Shown: positions 13,879 to 21,746 of the stretch, in pieces
Layout of the letters: every line of letters begins with the position of its first letter
Numbering within the stretch: position 1 is the first letter of the stretch
Virus record (IMG/VR): IMGVR_UViG_3300025666_000040
Coordinates: 1-25,126 of that record
Direction: 5' to 3' (one strand)
Source of the DNA: a virus
Length of the DNA: 25,126 nt
Notes under the pieces: generated by a model
What the model was told of the DNA's origin: nothing
Database searches by the model: none
Seen by the model: the letters and a program-made list of their open reading frames with translations, nothing else
Made by a program: the position numbers and the translations under genes

Positions 13879-14907
13879 ATGGCTATAGCAACTTCGTATA
13901 ACGTGTTGAGTACCAAGGGCTCACGCGAAAATTTAGAAAATGTGATGAAAACGGTTTCTCCACAAGAGACTCCAATTTACAGCACGATTTCTCAATCCGC
14001 CGCTCCCAAAGCGACTCTTAATGAATGGTTAGTTGATTCACTCGCTGATCCCGCCGGCTCAAGTGCCGCAACAAACGCAGACGGTGTAGATATTACTCTG
14101 TCGAATGCCGCTAACTTAATTGATAGCCGCGCTCGTCTAGGTAACCGGGTGGCAACACTTAGGGATATCTTCGCAGTTTCTCGTCAGGCCGAAATGGTTG
14201 ATGTTGCTCCTGGTGGATCTCTCTTTGCGGCCTCAACTGCAAAATCTTTAATTCAGTTGAAGAACAGCCTTGAAGTGGCAATCGCTTCAAACAACGATCA
14301 AGCCGCTGGCTCAGGTTCTGCTGGAGCTACGATGTGCGGACTTGGAATTTGGTCTGACCCAACTGCAACTGGTAACACTTTCGACACAACCTTAAAACAA
14401 GGTTTCCGTGCAGTAAGTGGTTCTCGTGTAAGTCTTGCAAGTTTGACCGAATCTGCTTTCCGTGGATTACTTCAGGCTGTTTACACTGCCGCTGGTTCTA
14501 AAGGCTCTTTTAAGTTATATGCCGGCCCAAATTGCGTTAATAAAATAACGGACTATACGAGATCCACCACTGCAAACAGTGACTTTAACTTTAACCAGGA
14601 TGTTAAGGATGGTATCTTGAAATTATCAGTGGTCCAGTACATTTCGGACTATGGTGTAGTGGACATAATCCCTACTTTGTGGAACGGGCGTAGGGATGCT
14701 GGAGCAAGTGGAACAAGTACAGCACTGGGAACTGTTAACACAGATCGAGGATATCTCCTTCCATCTGATGACACTGTTTCCTTGAAGTTCTTGGAAGGCA
14801 TGACCGTTCAGGATCTTCCTGACAACGGTGCTGGGAAACGCGCATTTACAGAGTGTATGGCTACGATTCGCGTATCCAACCCACGCGCGCTTGGTTCAAT
14901 AGTTTAG
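13879..14907 (+). CDS. Major capsid protein (HK97-fold, SU10/DUF5309-like)
   Basis: The main shell protein, 342 aa. The N-terminus has SRENLENVMKTVSPQETPIY followed by STISQ and NEWLVDSL at about residues 48-55, the start pattern of the SU10-type/DUF5309 capsid family (early 'P-ETP' and 'EW--D-L'). A typical hydrophobic and Gly/Ala-rich body and a C-terminal beta-rich part (FTECMATIRVSNPRALGSIV) follow. A clear ribosome binding site (AAGGAA) precedes the ATG. The gene is flanked by the scaffold gene and a strong terminator, as expected for the most abundant virion protein. The family call rests on motif memory and on position. Confidence 0.88.
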   Translation: MAIATSYNVLSTKGSRENLENVMKTVSPQETPIYSTISQSAAPKATLNEWLVDSLADPAGSSAATNADGVDITLSNAANLIDSRARLGNRVATLRDIFAVSRQAEMVDVAPGGSLFAASTAKSLIQLKNSLEVAIASNNDQAAGSGSAGATMCGLGIWSDPTATGNTFDTTLKQGFRAVSGSRVSLASLTESAFRGLLQAVYTAAGSKGSFKLYAGPNCVNKITDYTRSTTANSDFNFNQDVKDGILKLSVVQYISDYGVVDIIPTLWNGRRDAGASGTSTALGTVNTDRGYLLPSDDTVSLKFLEGMTVQDLPDNGAGKRAFTECMATIRVSNPRALGSIV

Positions 14908-14935
14908 GTTTAATTGGTTTATTTGGTGTTATTTT

Positions 14936-14976
14936 GGGAGGCCGGTTGGGTAGTGGCCGGCCTCCCTTTTTTCTTT
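14936..14976 (+). terminator. Strong intrinsic terminator after the major capsid gene
   Basis: GGGAGGCCGG (14936-14945) pairs perfectly with CCGGCCTCCC (14957-14966) around an 11-base loop, directly followed by TTTTTT-C-TTT. This is a textbook rho-independent terminator, 28 bp after the capsid stop. It would lower transcription of the downstream connector and tail genes relative to capsid. Confidence 0.93.
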
Positions 14977-14981
14977 AAAAT

Positions 14982-15287
14982 ATGAGCTTAAATATAATAG
15001 TAAAAGGCGGTAAGAGAAGCGGAATGTCGGGCGAAGAAATGGCTCATTACTTGGCCAAGAAAGTTGACCGACAAGCCGCACAAGAAAAAGCCGGATATAA
15101 GCAAAGAGCATTAGCCGCTCGTAAATACGGCCAATCTGTCGGCGGGGGTAAGAACCTCCGAGCCGTTCGGTCCGTAGATTTATCTACTTACATGAGGCAT
15201 GAACAGGAAAGACCAGGCTGTATGTCCGACCCTCAATATTCTAAAGACTTCGCAAAAGCCAACCCCGAAACGGTAATCGGAAGTTGA
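14982..15287 (+). CDS. Conserved small phage protein after capsid (101 aa)
   Basis: A basic N-terminal half (YLAKKVDRQAAQEKAGYKQR) is followed by a C-terminal segment DLSTYMRHEQERPGCMSDPQ then YSKDFAKANPE. That C-terminal pattern, with PG-M-D--Y-K-F---NPE, resembles a small protein I remember from other phages between capsid and neck genes, but its role is unknown to me. It starts 5 bases after the terminator run without a Shine-Dalgarno sequence, and its stop overlaps the next start (TTGA). Any independent promoter would have to lie within or before the terminator, and I see none. Confidence 0.72.
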   Translation: MSLNIIVKGGKRSGMSGEEMAHYLAKKVDRQAAQEKAGYKQRALAARKYGQSVGGGKNLRAVRSVDLSTYMRHEQERPGCMSDPQYSKDFAKANPETVIGS

Positions 15288-15916
15288 GAACTGTAACCTA
15301 CACCGAACTTAAAAATCGATTCACCTCGGCCATCGGGGTGGACACATTATTATCGGTAGAAGAAACAGCTTTCAAGAACTCGTTAAATGACCGAGTAAAA
15401 GGAGCATGGACCCGCGCACAATGGCCCGAGCTAATGACAGTAGTGGAGAAATCTGTTGCCGCCGTTACCTCGCCAATCGTTGCAGACAAGGCGGTTCAAA
15501 TCGACAACGATGCAAATCTGATGGATGTGTTTTCGGTCTTCGATAAGAATCCATTATCGGAGAGAACCGCATTCAAGTTGGATTACAATTTAATCAATGG
15601 GTACTTAGTATTACCCGCCAATTCGTCTCAAAGTTCAGTCTTTGTAATGGGTAACCAGGTAACACCTTCGAGTTATGGTGAGTCAGGCGATCCCGACCTC
15701 CCAAGATTCTTGGAGAGGTACTTATTATTAGCAACCATTGCAGACTGGTACAAATCAGACGGCCAGCTTGAAAAAGCGATCCAGCAAGAACAAATGGCGG
15801 AAGAAACCTTGGCACTCGAAATCGACCGAGTCGAACGCCTAGAAGGAATGAACAAAATATCAGTCAACACATATCCGAGCTACTCGTTCGGAGTTAACAT
15901 TTTAACAACAGTATAA
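15284..15916 (+). CDS. Neck / head-tail connector protein
   Basis: A 210-aa protein that probably joins the portal ring to the tail. TYTELKNRFTSAIG at the N-terminus, NDRVKGAWTRAQWPELMTVV at about residues 33-52 and a C-terminal helix (LEKAIQQEQMAEETLALEID) fit the adaptor-type proteins found after the capsid gene in podoviruses. Only a TTG start at 15284 is available near the start of the conserved part, and it overlaps the previous stop exactly (TTGA), like the polymerase gene. The role is inferred from position and from recollection of similar proteins. Confidence 0.72.
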   Translation: MRTVTYTELKNRFTSAIGVDTLLSVEETAFKNSLNDRVKGAWTRAQWPELMTVVEKSVAAVTSPIVADKAVQIDNDANLMDVFSVFDKNPLSERTAFKLDYNLINGYLVLPANSSQSSVFVMGNQVTPSSYGESGDPDLPRFLERYLLLATIADWYKSDGQLEKAIQQEQMAEETLALEIDRVERLEGMNKISVNTYPSYSFGVNILTTV

Positions 15917-15920
15917 TATT

Positions 15921-16181
15921 ATGGGACTATCAGGAGTAAATATTCTAAATGCAATGGGAGCTGGCGGAAGCCTTTACGCTAACGATACAGCGGCTCACGC
16001 TGGCACATTCACATCAATTCAATTCACCGAGGATTCAGTTTTATCTGCATATGTCGGTAAAGTGGAAAATGTATCCGCATTAATTTCAGACGGGACTACT
16101 TTTTCGCAAGGCCAAGTAATTTATGGTGAATGCACGAGTTTCACTTTGGCGAGTGGAAGCTGTTTGGCCTATAAACAGTAA
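15921..16181 (+). CDS. Small beta-rich structural protein (86 aa)
   Basis: The protein is Gly-, Ala-, Ser- and Thr-rich with alternating strands (TFTSIQFTEDSVLSAYVG, then SFTLASGSCLAYKQ). The pattern resembles small virion proteins of marine phages that end in a 'G---SGS--AYK' strand, possibly a decoration or tail part. It starts four bases after the connector stop, has no Shine-Dalgarno sequence, and its TAA overlaps the ATG of the next tiny gene (TAATG). Structural role is inference from composition and neighbours. Confidence 0.7.
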   Translation: MGLSGVNILNAMGAGGSLYANDTAAHAGTFTSIQFTEDSVLSAYVGKVENVSALISDGTTFSQGQVIYGECTSFTLASGSCLAYKQ

Positions 16182-16321
16182 TGCCTTTTAACTGCCTAGG
16201 ACTCTTAGTTGGGGACACCGATGCAGATAATGCAGTCGGTCCGCCGATAGATGGTGCATTGAGGGCAGAAAACGGGGCTTTTTTAAACACAGAAGACGGG
16301 AGCATTTTAGCTTTTGATTAA
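16181..16321 (+). CDS. Tiny protein (46 aa)
   Basis: The ORF fills the gap between two structural genes and begins with a TAATG overlap. The product MPFNCLGLLVGDTDADNAVG continues into an acidic end (NTEDGSILAFD). I do not recognise it. There is no membrane segment. The coupling and tight spacing (5 bases to the next ATG) argue for a real gene, and the short length leaves doubt. Confidence 0.55.
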   Translation: MPFNCLGLLVGDTDADNAVGPPIDGALRAENGAFLNTEDGSILAFD

Positions 16322-16326
16322 AAACT

Positions 16327-16851
16327 ATGAATAAGAAAATTTCAGCATTAACCGCTTTAGGCACAACTCCCGCCGGTGCGGATATCATTCCAATCACCGA
16401 TGTGAGTGGGACTCCTACAACGAAAAAAGTAACCGTTACAAATTTGATGGGAGCATCTCCCGTCCAATCGGTTGCCGGACGAACGGGAACAGTTACAGTT
16501 GATGCTGGTGATCTTACAGACGGAGATTTCGGAGGCACTGCAATCCTTGGATTCGATGCGACTCTGAACGATCAAACAGGTACTGCATACACTTTATTAG
16601 CTGGAGATAATGGTAAGGTAGTAGTCCTTAATAATGGGTCAGCTATTACAGTAACAGTTCCAAGCGGACTAGGTGCTGGGTTTAATTGTAGTTTCGTACA
16701 GAAGGGTGCTGGTCAAGTCAGCTTTAGTGCTTCAGGTACTACTATTAATAACAGACAATCACACACCAAGATCAATGCTCAGTTTGGAGTAGCAAGTTTA
16801 GTTGCCTACGCTGATGATGTGTTTGTCTTAGCTGGAGACACAGCTTCCTAA
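16327..16851 (+). CDS. Tail fibre-related protein
   Basis: A 174-aa protein opening with KISALTALGTTPAGADIIPI and TDVSGTPTTKKVTV, a head seen in many phage fibre or tail-associated proteins, then SVAGRTGTVTVDAGDLTDG, also a common fibre repeat-like segment. The C-terminal half is beta-rich (NGSAITVTVPSGLGAGF). It likely forms the virion-attached part of a fibre or adhesin. It starts five bases after the tiny upstream gene without a Shine-Dalgarno sequence. It opens a run of adhesin-like genes with lower GC and T-rich codons. Confidence 0.78.
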   Translation: MNKKISALTALGTTPAGADIIPITDVSGTPTTKKVTVTNLMGASPVQSVAGRTGTVTVDAGDLTDGDFGGTAILGFDATLNDQTGTAYTLLAGDNGKVVVLNNGSAITVTVPSGLGAGFNCSFVQKGAGQVSFSASGTTINNRQSHTKINAQFGVASLVAYADDVFVLAGDTAS

Positions 16852-16853
16852 GA

Positions 16854-17471
16854 ATGTTCGTTCTTCCTACATTTGGGTTGGGGGTCATAGGCAGTCCTAC
16901 TGTACCACCTGTACCACTTGAGACTTTTGATACTGCTACTCTTGAGAATGGACAGACTGCTATTGGCAACTCTAACACCTTAACCTTCACAGTTAATCCA
17001 TCTGCATCAATAAGTGCTGGTTCTACTTTAACTATAGCTGGACTTACAGGATCGCAGACATCTGACAATGCTTCATTAACAGTTGGAGGTACTAATGCGG
17101 CAATCTTTGGATCAAGTGGATCATGGACTCAGTCATCAGGTACATTAGTTCTTACAGTTGCTGGAGGTCAAAGCGTACCAACAGGTTCAGATACTGTTAT
17201 TACCTTTACTCTGACAAACCCAGCTTCAACGAATGCTGGAGTCACAGGTATTACTTTAGCTTCGAGTGGCTTTACAACTGCTAATATTAGTGGAACATTT
17301 TTAAATGCAGTAGCTCTATTCAATGTCACAACACGAGACACCGAAGCAAACATCTTAGCAAGCACACCCACCAATCCGAGCGGAGAAGTTAACATCGCAT
17401 TCGGTACAGATACCTATGATTTCTACATTTATAGTGGAGGTGCTTGGTACATTTATAACAACGATTCTTAA
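16854..17471 (+). CDS. Adhesin-like tail protein with repeated-strand body
   Basis: A 205-aa Ser/Thr/Gly-rich protein. The middle (about residues 35-155) reads as Ig-like or cadherin-like beta strands (NTLTFTVNPSASISAGSTLT; DTVITFTLTNPAST). The C-terminus has TDTYDFYIYSGGAWYIYNND, a short module whose relative opens the next protein. It is probably a tail fibre or receptor-binding component. Codons are T-rich compared with the head genes. No exact family is recognised. Confidence 0.7.
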   Translation: MFVLPTFGLGVIGSPTVPPVPLETFDTATLENGQTAIGNSNTLTFTVNPSASISAGSTLTIAGLTGSQTSDNASLTVGGTNAAIFGSSGSWTQSSGTLVLTVAGGQSVPTGSDTVITFTLTNPASTNAGVTGITLASSGFTTANISGTFLNAVALFNVTTRDTEANILASTPTNPSGEVNIAFGTDTYDFYIYSGGAWYIYNNDS

Positions 17472-17476
17472 TAGCT

Positions 17477-18367
17477 ATGCCAACAACAATACCATCAATC
17501 ACTTCATCCACTCGTCCAGGTAGTCCCTCGGCAGGTGATGCTTACTTTGAAACAGACACGAGAAACTACATCATCTATGACGGCACGAATTGGCGGGTGT
17601 ATAATAGTGACGGCGTGTCTATAAGTGCTGTATCTAACTCGTTTAGTGCTGAGTTTGACGGCACAGATGATTACATTTCCTTGGGTACTTTATCAGGATT
17701 TAATAGTGCAGCGACATTGTCTGTAGGTTTTTGGATTAATTTGAGAGACTACGCTGGATCAACTGTAGAAGTTCCGTTTTCTTCGGGCACAAGTACCAGT
17801 AATCGTGTAGCATTTTATTTAAACTCGTCCTCCCAACTTAGATGGGGTATCGATGGTTCAGTTAATAATTGTATACTTAACTTAGCTTCGCCGACAGATT
17901 ACAGATCAACAGATGCTTGGCATCATGTATTAGGAACTTATAACGGAAGTTCTATTACTTTGTATTTTGACGGTTCACAAGTAGCTACTACCCCCTCTTC
18001 AGTCCCTTCCACCACTCAATCAACAGCTGGTAATAATGGTTCTATAGCTAAAGCAGGTTGGGGTACTAATTATTTTGACGGACTGTTAGATAATTTAGCT
18101 ATTTGGAATGCTTCTTTAGATGGCGATGATGCTTCTAGTTTATACAATAACGGACTGCCAATCGATCCAACATCTAATGCTGGTACTTATGATAAATCAG
18201 CAAACCTTACAAATTGGTACAGAATAGGAGAAGGCAATGATACTGTAAGTGGTGGCGGAAGTCCTACAAACGGAGGTACTATAGGCACAGTAGTCAATGC
18301 AGAGAATGCTGGTACGAATGACGGAACAGGTAACGGAGGAGCAACATACAGTATTAATAAGCCATGA
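17477..18367 (+). CDS. LamG/concanavalin-like receptor-binding protein
   Basis: A 296-aa protein for binding host surface sugars. Residues 1-45 hold a connector module (SAGDAYFETDTRNYIIYDGT, NWRVYNSD). Residues about 57-235 form a LamG/concanavalin-like jelly-roll: AEFDGTDDYISLG, VGFWINL, WHHVLGTYNGSSITLYFDGS and FDGLLDNLAIWN are its standard strands. The tail is Gly/Asn-rich. GC is about 39% over 17701-17880 (70 of 180 bases by hand count) against about 47% in parts of the ejection genes, suggesting a mobile adhesin cassette. Its stop overlaps the next ATG (ATGA). Confidence 0.88.
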   Translation: MPTTIPSITSSTRPGSPSAGDAYFETDTRNYIIYDGTNWRVYNSDGVSISAVSNSFSAEFDGTDDYISLGTLSGFNSAATLSVGFWINLRDYAGSTVEVPFSSGTSTSNRVAFYLNSSSQLRWGIDGSVNNCILNLASPTDYRSTDAWHHVLGTYNGSSITLYFDGSQVATTPSSVPSTTQSTAGNNGSIAKAGWGTNYFDGLLDNLAIWNASLDGDDASSLYNNGLPIDPTSNAGTYDKSANLTNWYRIGEGNDTVSGGGSPTNGGTIGTVVNAENAGTNDGTGNGGATYSINKP

Positions 18368-18597
18368 GAACATATGTAATTATAGACGCATCTGAAGTTA
18401 GTTCGGTTGACTTTAGCCAGGTATTACAAGCAGATGCAGATAAACTTCGCTACTCACTAGACGGTACACAAACATTCGTTAAGTACGAAGGCGAACAACC
18501 ATCCTTTCTGAGCGGTAAGACCGAATACACTCATTCCGAGATGCTCACTATTCTAGCAACTGACGAGTGGACATCTGACGAACCTCCTGGCGAATGA
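18364..18597 (+). CDS. Conserved small protein next to the adhesin (77 aa)
   Basis: RTYVIIDASEVSSVDFSQVL opens the protein, with KLRYSLDGTQTFVKYEG and a C-terminal EYTHSEMLTILATDEW. From memory a protein of this pattern (YIII-A---VDFSQV, V-FEG--PSFL, YTH-E-L-ILAT) follows tail fibre genes in marine phages. It may be a fibre chaperone or small tail part. Both ends overlap neighbours with ATGA, so it is clearly part of the tail operon. Function is not established from sequence. Confidence 0.75.
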   Translation: MRTYVIIDASEVSSVDFSQVLQADADKLRYSLDGTQTFVKYEGEQPSFLSGKTEYTHSEMLTILATDEWTSDEPPGE

Positions 18598-19052
18598 TTT
18601 ACACCGCCATAATAGTATTGGCGTTGTGCATGGCATCGTGCAGTTTGCGCTCTGTCTACCCAACCTTGGGCGGTATAGCTGGAGGTGGAGTAGGTAGTCT
18701 AGGTGGCCCAGGTACTGCGGCATTAGGTGCTGGTGCTGGCGTACTAGCTGGCGAGGCACTCAAAAACAAAGATGCCCTTATTGAAGCAGAAGAAAAACTT
18801 GATTTACTCACACACGGAGATGTAAGCGAGTTAGTGGCAAAGGGCATGGAGAGCCACAAGTCAGGCTTTGAGGCATTCACATCCTACATCAAAAAGATTC
18901 TAATCGGAGCGGCAATACTGCTCGGAGGGTACTTGGGTATCCCCATTTTCGTAGCAAAAAGAACTGCCCGTCAATGCTCTCAAACCGAAGCAATTAAACA
19001 TCAGACTCGCGCACCATTTCCTGTAAAACCTCCTTCCCGTGAAAAATCTTAA
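18594..19052 (+). CDS. Lipoprotein with Gly-rich segment and C-terminal TM: candidate unimolecular spanin
   Basis: A 152-aa protein. An N-terminal lipoprotein signal ends at C16 (TAIIVLALCMASC). A Gly/Ala-rich zipper follows (residues about 25-53), then a charged helix, then a second hydrophobic segment at 101-121 (ILIGAAILLGGYLGIPIFVA) followed by a basic tail. An outer-membrane lipid anchor plus a C-terminal inner-membrane helix is the topology of a unimolecular spanin, which fuses the two membranes at lysis in Gram-negative hosts. The neighbours are two tiny membrane proteins that could be holin-like. Lipobox position -3 is Met, which is tolerated but not ideal. A plain Gly-zipper membrane protein is the alternative. 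Confidence 0.65.
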   Translation: MIYTAIIVLALCMASCSLRSVYPTLGGIAGGGVGSLGGPGTAALGAGAGVLAGEALKNKDALIEAEEKLDLLTHGDVSELVAKGMESHKSGFEAFTSYIKKILIGAAILLGGYLGIPIFVAKRTARQCSQTEAIKHQTRAPFPVKPPSREKS

Positions 19053-19155
19053 ATTACTCGCAGATCAATTCTCAACTCTTTCAAAGAAAGCAAAGATGTT
19101 TACTGTTTTAGCTGGCTTGGTCATTGGCATTATAATCCTCGACTGCCTGTTCTAA
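19039..19155 (+). CDS. Tiny membrane protein (38 aa), holin-like candidate
   Basis: A short ORF read from a GTG at 19039, inside the end of the lipoprotein gene. The product has a basic, helical head (NLKLLADQFSTLSKKAKM) and one transmembrane helix (TVLAGLVIGIIILDCLF) to the end. Its TAA overlaps the ATG of the next tiny gene. No clear Shine-Dalgarno sequence is visible; coupling is likely. Size and topology suit a small holin or pinholin, or an antiholin, but there is no sequence proof. Confidence 0.6.
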   Translation: MKNLKLLADQFSTLSKKAKMFTVLAGLVIGIIILDCLF

Positions 19156-19298
19156 TGGACCGAACCGCATTAGCTGGAGCCGGTGGATCGCTTGCTAGTA
19201 TAAGCGGATCTTTCCATGAACTAATCGGAATTATTGCCGGTGGGATGACGATTATATATATGGCGGTTAAGATTTACCAGGAGGTAAAGAAGAAGTGA
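19155..19298 (+). CDS. Tiny membrane protein (47 aa), second holin-like candidate
   Basis: The ATG overlaps the previous TAA (TAATG), and its TGA overlaps the GTG of the nozzle-like gene (GTGA). The product has a Gly/Ala/Ser-rich start (TALAGAGGSLASISGSFHE), one hydrophobic helix at about 24-40 (IGIIAGGMTIIYMAV) and a basic end (KIYQEVKKK). The basic cytoplasmic tail after a single helix is common in small holins. Together with the preceding peptide and the lipoprotein it makes a plausible lysis cluster, though no endolysin gene is seen in the window. Confidence 0.62.
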   Translation: MDRTALAGAGGSLASISGSFHELIGIIAGGMTIIYMAVKIYQEVKKK

Positions 19299-21736
19299 GC
19301 CGGTATCGTTCATACGGCAAACTAGACGATCCATTCACATCGGAAGGGGATACTTTCTTTCTGCGGATGAATGCCCGTCTACGCCCTAACCAGTTAAAGC
19401 CTGGTGAGGTAGCATTGTCGAAGAATGGTCGAATGAATAAGGATGGAACTTGGCAGACTCGCAAAGGGTTATCGACTTTGTTTGGATCGATTACCTCGGG
19501 TGAAAATGCGATCCGATTGCCTTACATTATTTTATCGGCCCAACGGCAGAGCAATGTAGTAACCTTAATTTTAAGCACTACACCTTCGCTTTCTTTTATA
19601 CCTGGTGAAGATTTCCACATCGATGACCTAGATGCATCAGTCGATGGCACTCAAACTTTAGCTTCGGTCAATTTTACAACTAAGACTCTGACTTTTGCCA
19701 ATAGCGGAGCGGATACCACTTTTACAGTAAAGGGTGAAAGTGTAGGGAATACTTCCGTGGTAGCTTCCGGCACATCCATAGGTACAACTTTAAATTTTAC
19801 CCTAAACGATAACGGGGTAAACGAAGTATTCGGATCGGCAGTCTTTTCGGATGCCACATCGAATAACGATGATTATATTTTTACCGCTACTGATACCACC
19901 TGTATCATTCTGCGTCTGAAAGACTCGGCACTTTTCAAGTGTCGGTATGAGGCTGGAGGGGAATCAGTCGATGGACCGGTTCAAATGACTCAGGGACTCG
20001 GAAAGATGTATATCTTTAGGACTCGTCAGACAACTCTCGAGGCCAGCCCCGAGGTTCAGCGAGTGGATATCTCATCGGCATCGCAAAGTGGGCAGACGAT
20101 AACTGTAAACGCCACGGCACATGGCCGCTCGGCTAATGATTATGTTACTTTAACCGGTCTAGGAAATTGGACTAATAATCCAAATGACTGTTACCAAGTG
20201 GCCACTGCATCGACAAATCAGTTTACAGTTACAATGGCAACGAGCCAAAATACGACCTTTAATGTTTCCGGTGCACAGGTAGAATTTTTCTTAGACTTCA
20301 CTAAAGTGGCAAATGGAACTTATACTGCACCGCTCTACCTGACTGATACCACAACAGTCGCACAGGACGGAGTGGTAACCATGGATATAAATTCTCACGG
20401 CCTGTCCGCTGGGGATGATTTAACCATCCAGTCAGGTACAAGCCCATTCGACCTCTTTACGAATCAAAAAACTCGTGTTTCCAATGTCCCGAATGCAAAT
20501 CAATTTCAGTTTAATTTAGAAGTCGCAAATGTTTCAATTGGCCAGTCTAAAACTTTAACAGTTAATAAACCCCTAGCAGTCGGAAAAGGCTACATTCACC
20601 AACCCGCCGCACCTTGGGGAATCGTTCACGAACGAAGGCTTTGGATGCCTTACTGGTACACCTCGGAAACTAATCCTACGGACCGAGGAATAAGGGATGA
20701 GATAGTAAGTTCTGACATTATGGATTTTGATACAGTGGATGTGATTGGCAATCAGTTTAGACCCTCTGCCGGGCAAAGCGATTACTTGGTCCAGCTTACT
20801 CCATTCACTAAGGATTCGCTCGTAGTATTTAATCGAAAATCGATCCATCTAATGAGTGGGATAAGCGGATCTCTTGCTGATGTTTCGACCAATGTGGTAA
20901 CCACAGAAATCGGATGCTCGGCAAGAAAGTCAGTAGTCCAGGTAGCAAATCAAATAATGTTTTTATCTGACCAAGGTATCTATTCAGTCGAATTTCTTGA
21001 CGCTTATAATTTACGGGGAACAGGCACTCCAATCTCGGAAACCATCCAGCCCTTTATCGACCGAATTAATCAGGATTATGTTCATCTGTCTTGTGGAGTT
21101 TACTTCGATAATCGTTACTGGCTGGCGTTACCATTAGACATTGTTCCAGGGAGCGGAGATGCAACTAAGCTTAACACTATAATCGTGTACAGCTTCCTTA
21201 ATGGAGGCTTTGAAAGCATCGACACAGTTAACTCAACCGAGTTTGCGATTCGTGAATTAATAGTCGGCAAAGAAGGTTCGCAGAATGCCCTCTATCTTAC
21301 CACTGAAGAAGGCGGCATCCACAAAGTCGATGGAGCAGATGGAGGGGATGTGGTAAGTATGTCCGCCGGTCAGGCGGTTCCCGAAACCATCGATGTAGTA
21401 AGCCAATGCACCACTCGCCAATACGATGCCGATACTGCCGATAGGAAAATGTTTTCCCGTTCCGAGCTACATATAAAAAGCTCAGATCAAGGACTTTCCG
21501 ATGGTGATATCAGTTTCATAACTGAAGATCCCGACTCCACATCTTCGGCCACATCGATCTCCACTCTGCTAGGTTCAACTTTACCGGCAAACGAGGATTC
21601 CTCAATCCGATTGGGAGTAAGAAAAAGAGGATTCGGAATACAGACAGACTTTAAGCCCACAGTGGGCAGACCATTTTTACGGGCAGTTAAGATAGATGCC
21701 CGAGTAACAGACAGAAGCACAACTTCAATTTCATAG
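19295..21736 (+). CDS. Large tail protein, nozzle / beta-propeller-like
   Basis: An 813-aa protein, probably the tail nozzle or hub below the connector. The N-terminus has NARLRPNQLKPGEVALSKNG then WQTRKGLSTL, typical of this group. Gly/Thr-rich inserts at about 100-180 and 255-430 look like beta-sandwich domains. The C-terminal half has propeller-like strands (DSLVVFNRKSIHLMSG; IMFLSDQGIYSVEFL; GTPISETIQPFIDRIN). It starts with GTG at 19295, supported by AGGAGGT at about 19279-19285, and overlaps the previous stop. No enzymatic domain is visible. The size and the fold pattern fit podovirus nozzle proteins better than a fibre. Confidence 0.8.
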   Translation: MSRYRSYGKLDDPFTSEGDTFFLRMNARLRPNQLKPGEVALSKNGRMNKDGTWQTRKGLSTLFGSITSGENAIRLPYIILSAQRQSNVVTLILSTTPSLSFIPGEDFHIDDLDASVDGTQTLASVNFTTKTLTFANSGADTTFTVKGESVGNTSVVASGTSIGTTLNFTLNDNGVNEVFGSAVFSDATSNNDDYIFTATDTTCIILRLKDSALFKCRYEAGGESVDGPVQMTQGLGKMYIFRTRQTTLEASPEVQRVDISSASQSGQTITVNATAHGRSANDYVTLTGLGNWTNNPNDCYQVATASTNQFTVTMATSQNTTFNVSGAQVEFFLDFTKVANGTYTAPLYLTDTTTVAQDGVVTMDINSHGLSAGDDLTIQSGTSPFDLFTNQKTRVSNVPNANQFQFNLEVANVSIGQSKTLTVNKPLAVGKGYIHQPAAPWGIVHERRLWMPYWYTSETNPTDRGIRDEIVSSDIMDFDTVDVIGNQFRPSAGQSDYLVQLTPFTKDSLVVFNRKSIHLMSGISGSLADVSTNVVTTEIGCSARKSVVQVANQIMFLSDQGIYSVEFLDAYNLRGTGTPISETIQPFIDRINQDYVHLSCGVYFDNRYWLALPLDIVPGSGDATKLNTIIVYSFLNGGFESIDTVNSTEFAIRELIVGKEGSQNALYLTTEEGGIHKVDGADGGDVVSMSAGQAVPETIDVVSQCTTRQYDADTADRKMFSRSELHIKSSDQGLSDGDISFITEDPDSTSSATSISTLLGSTLPANEDSSIRLGVRKRGFGIQTDFKPTVGRPFLRAVKIDARVTDRSTTSIS

Positions 21737-21746
21737 GAGAAACATT

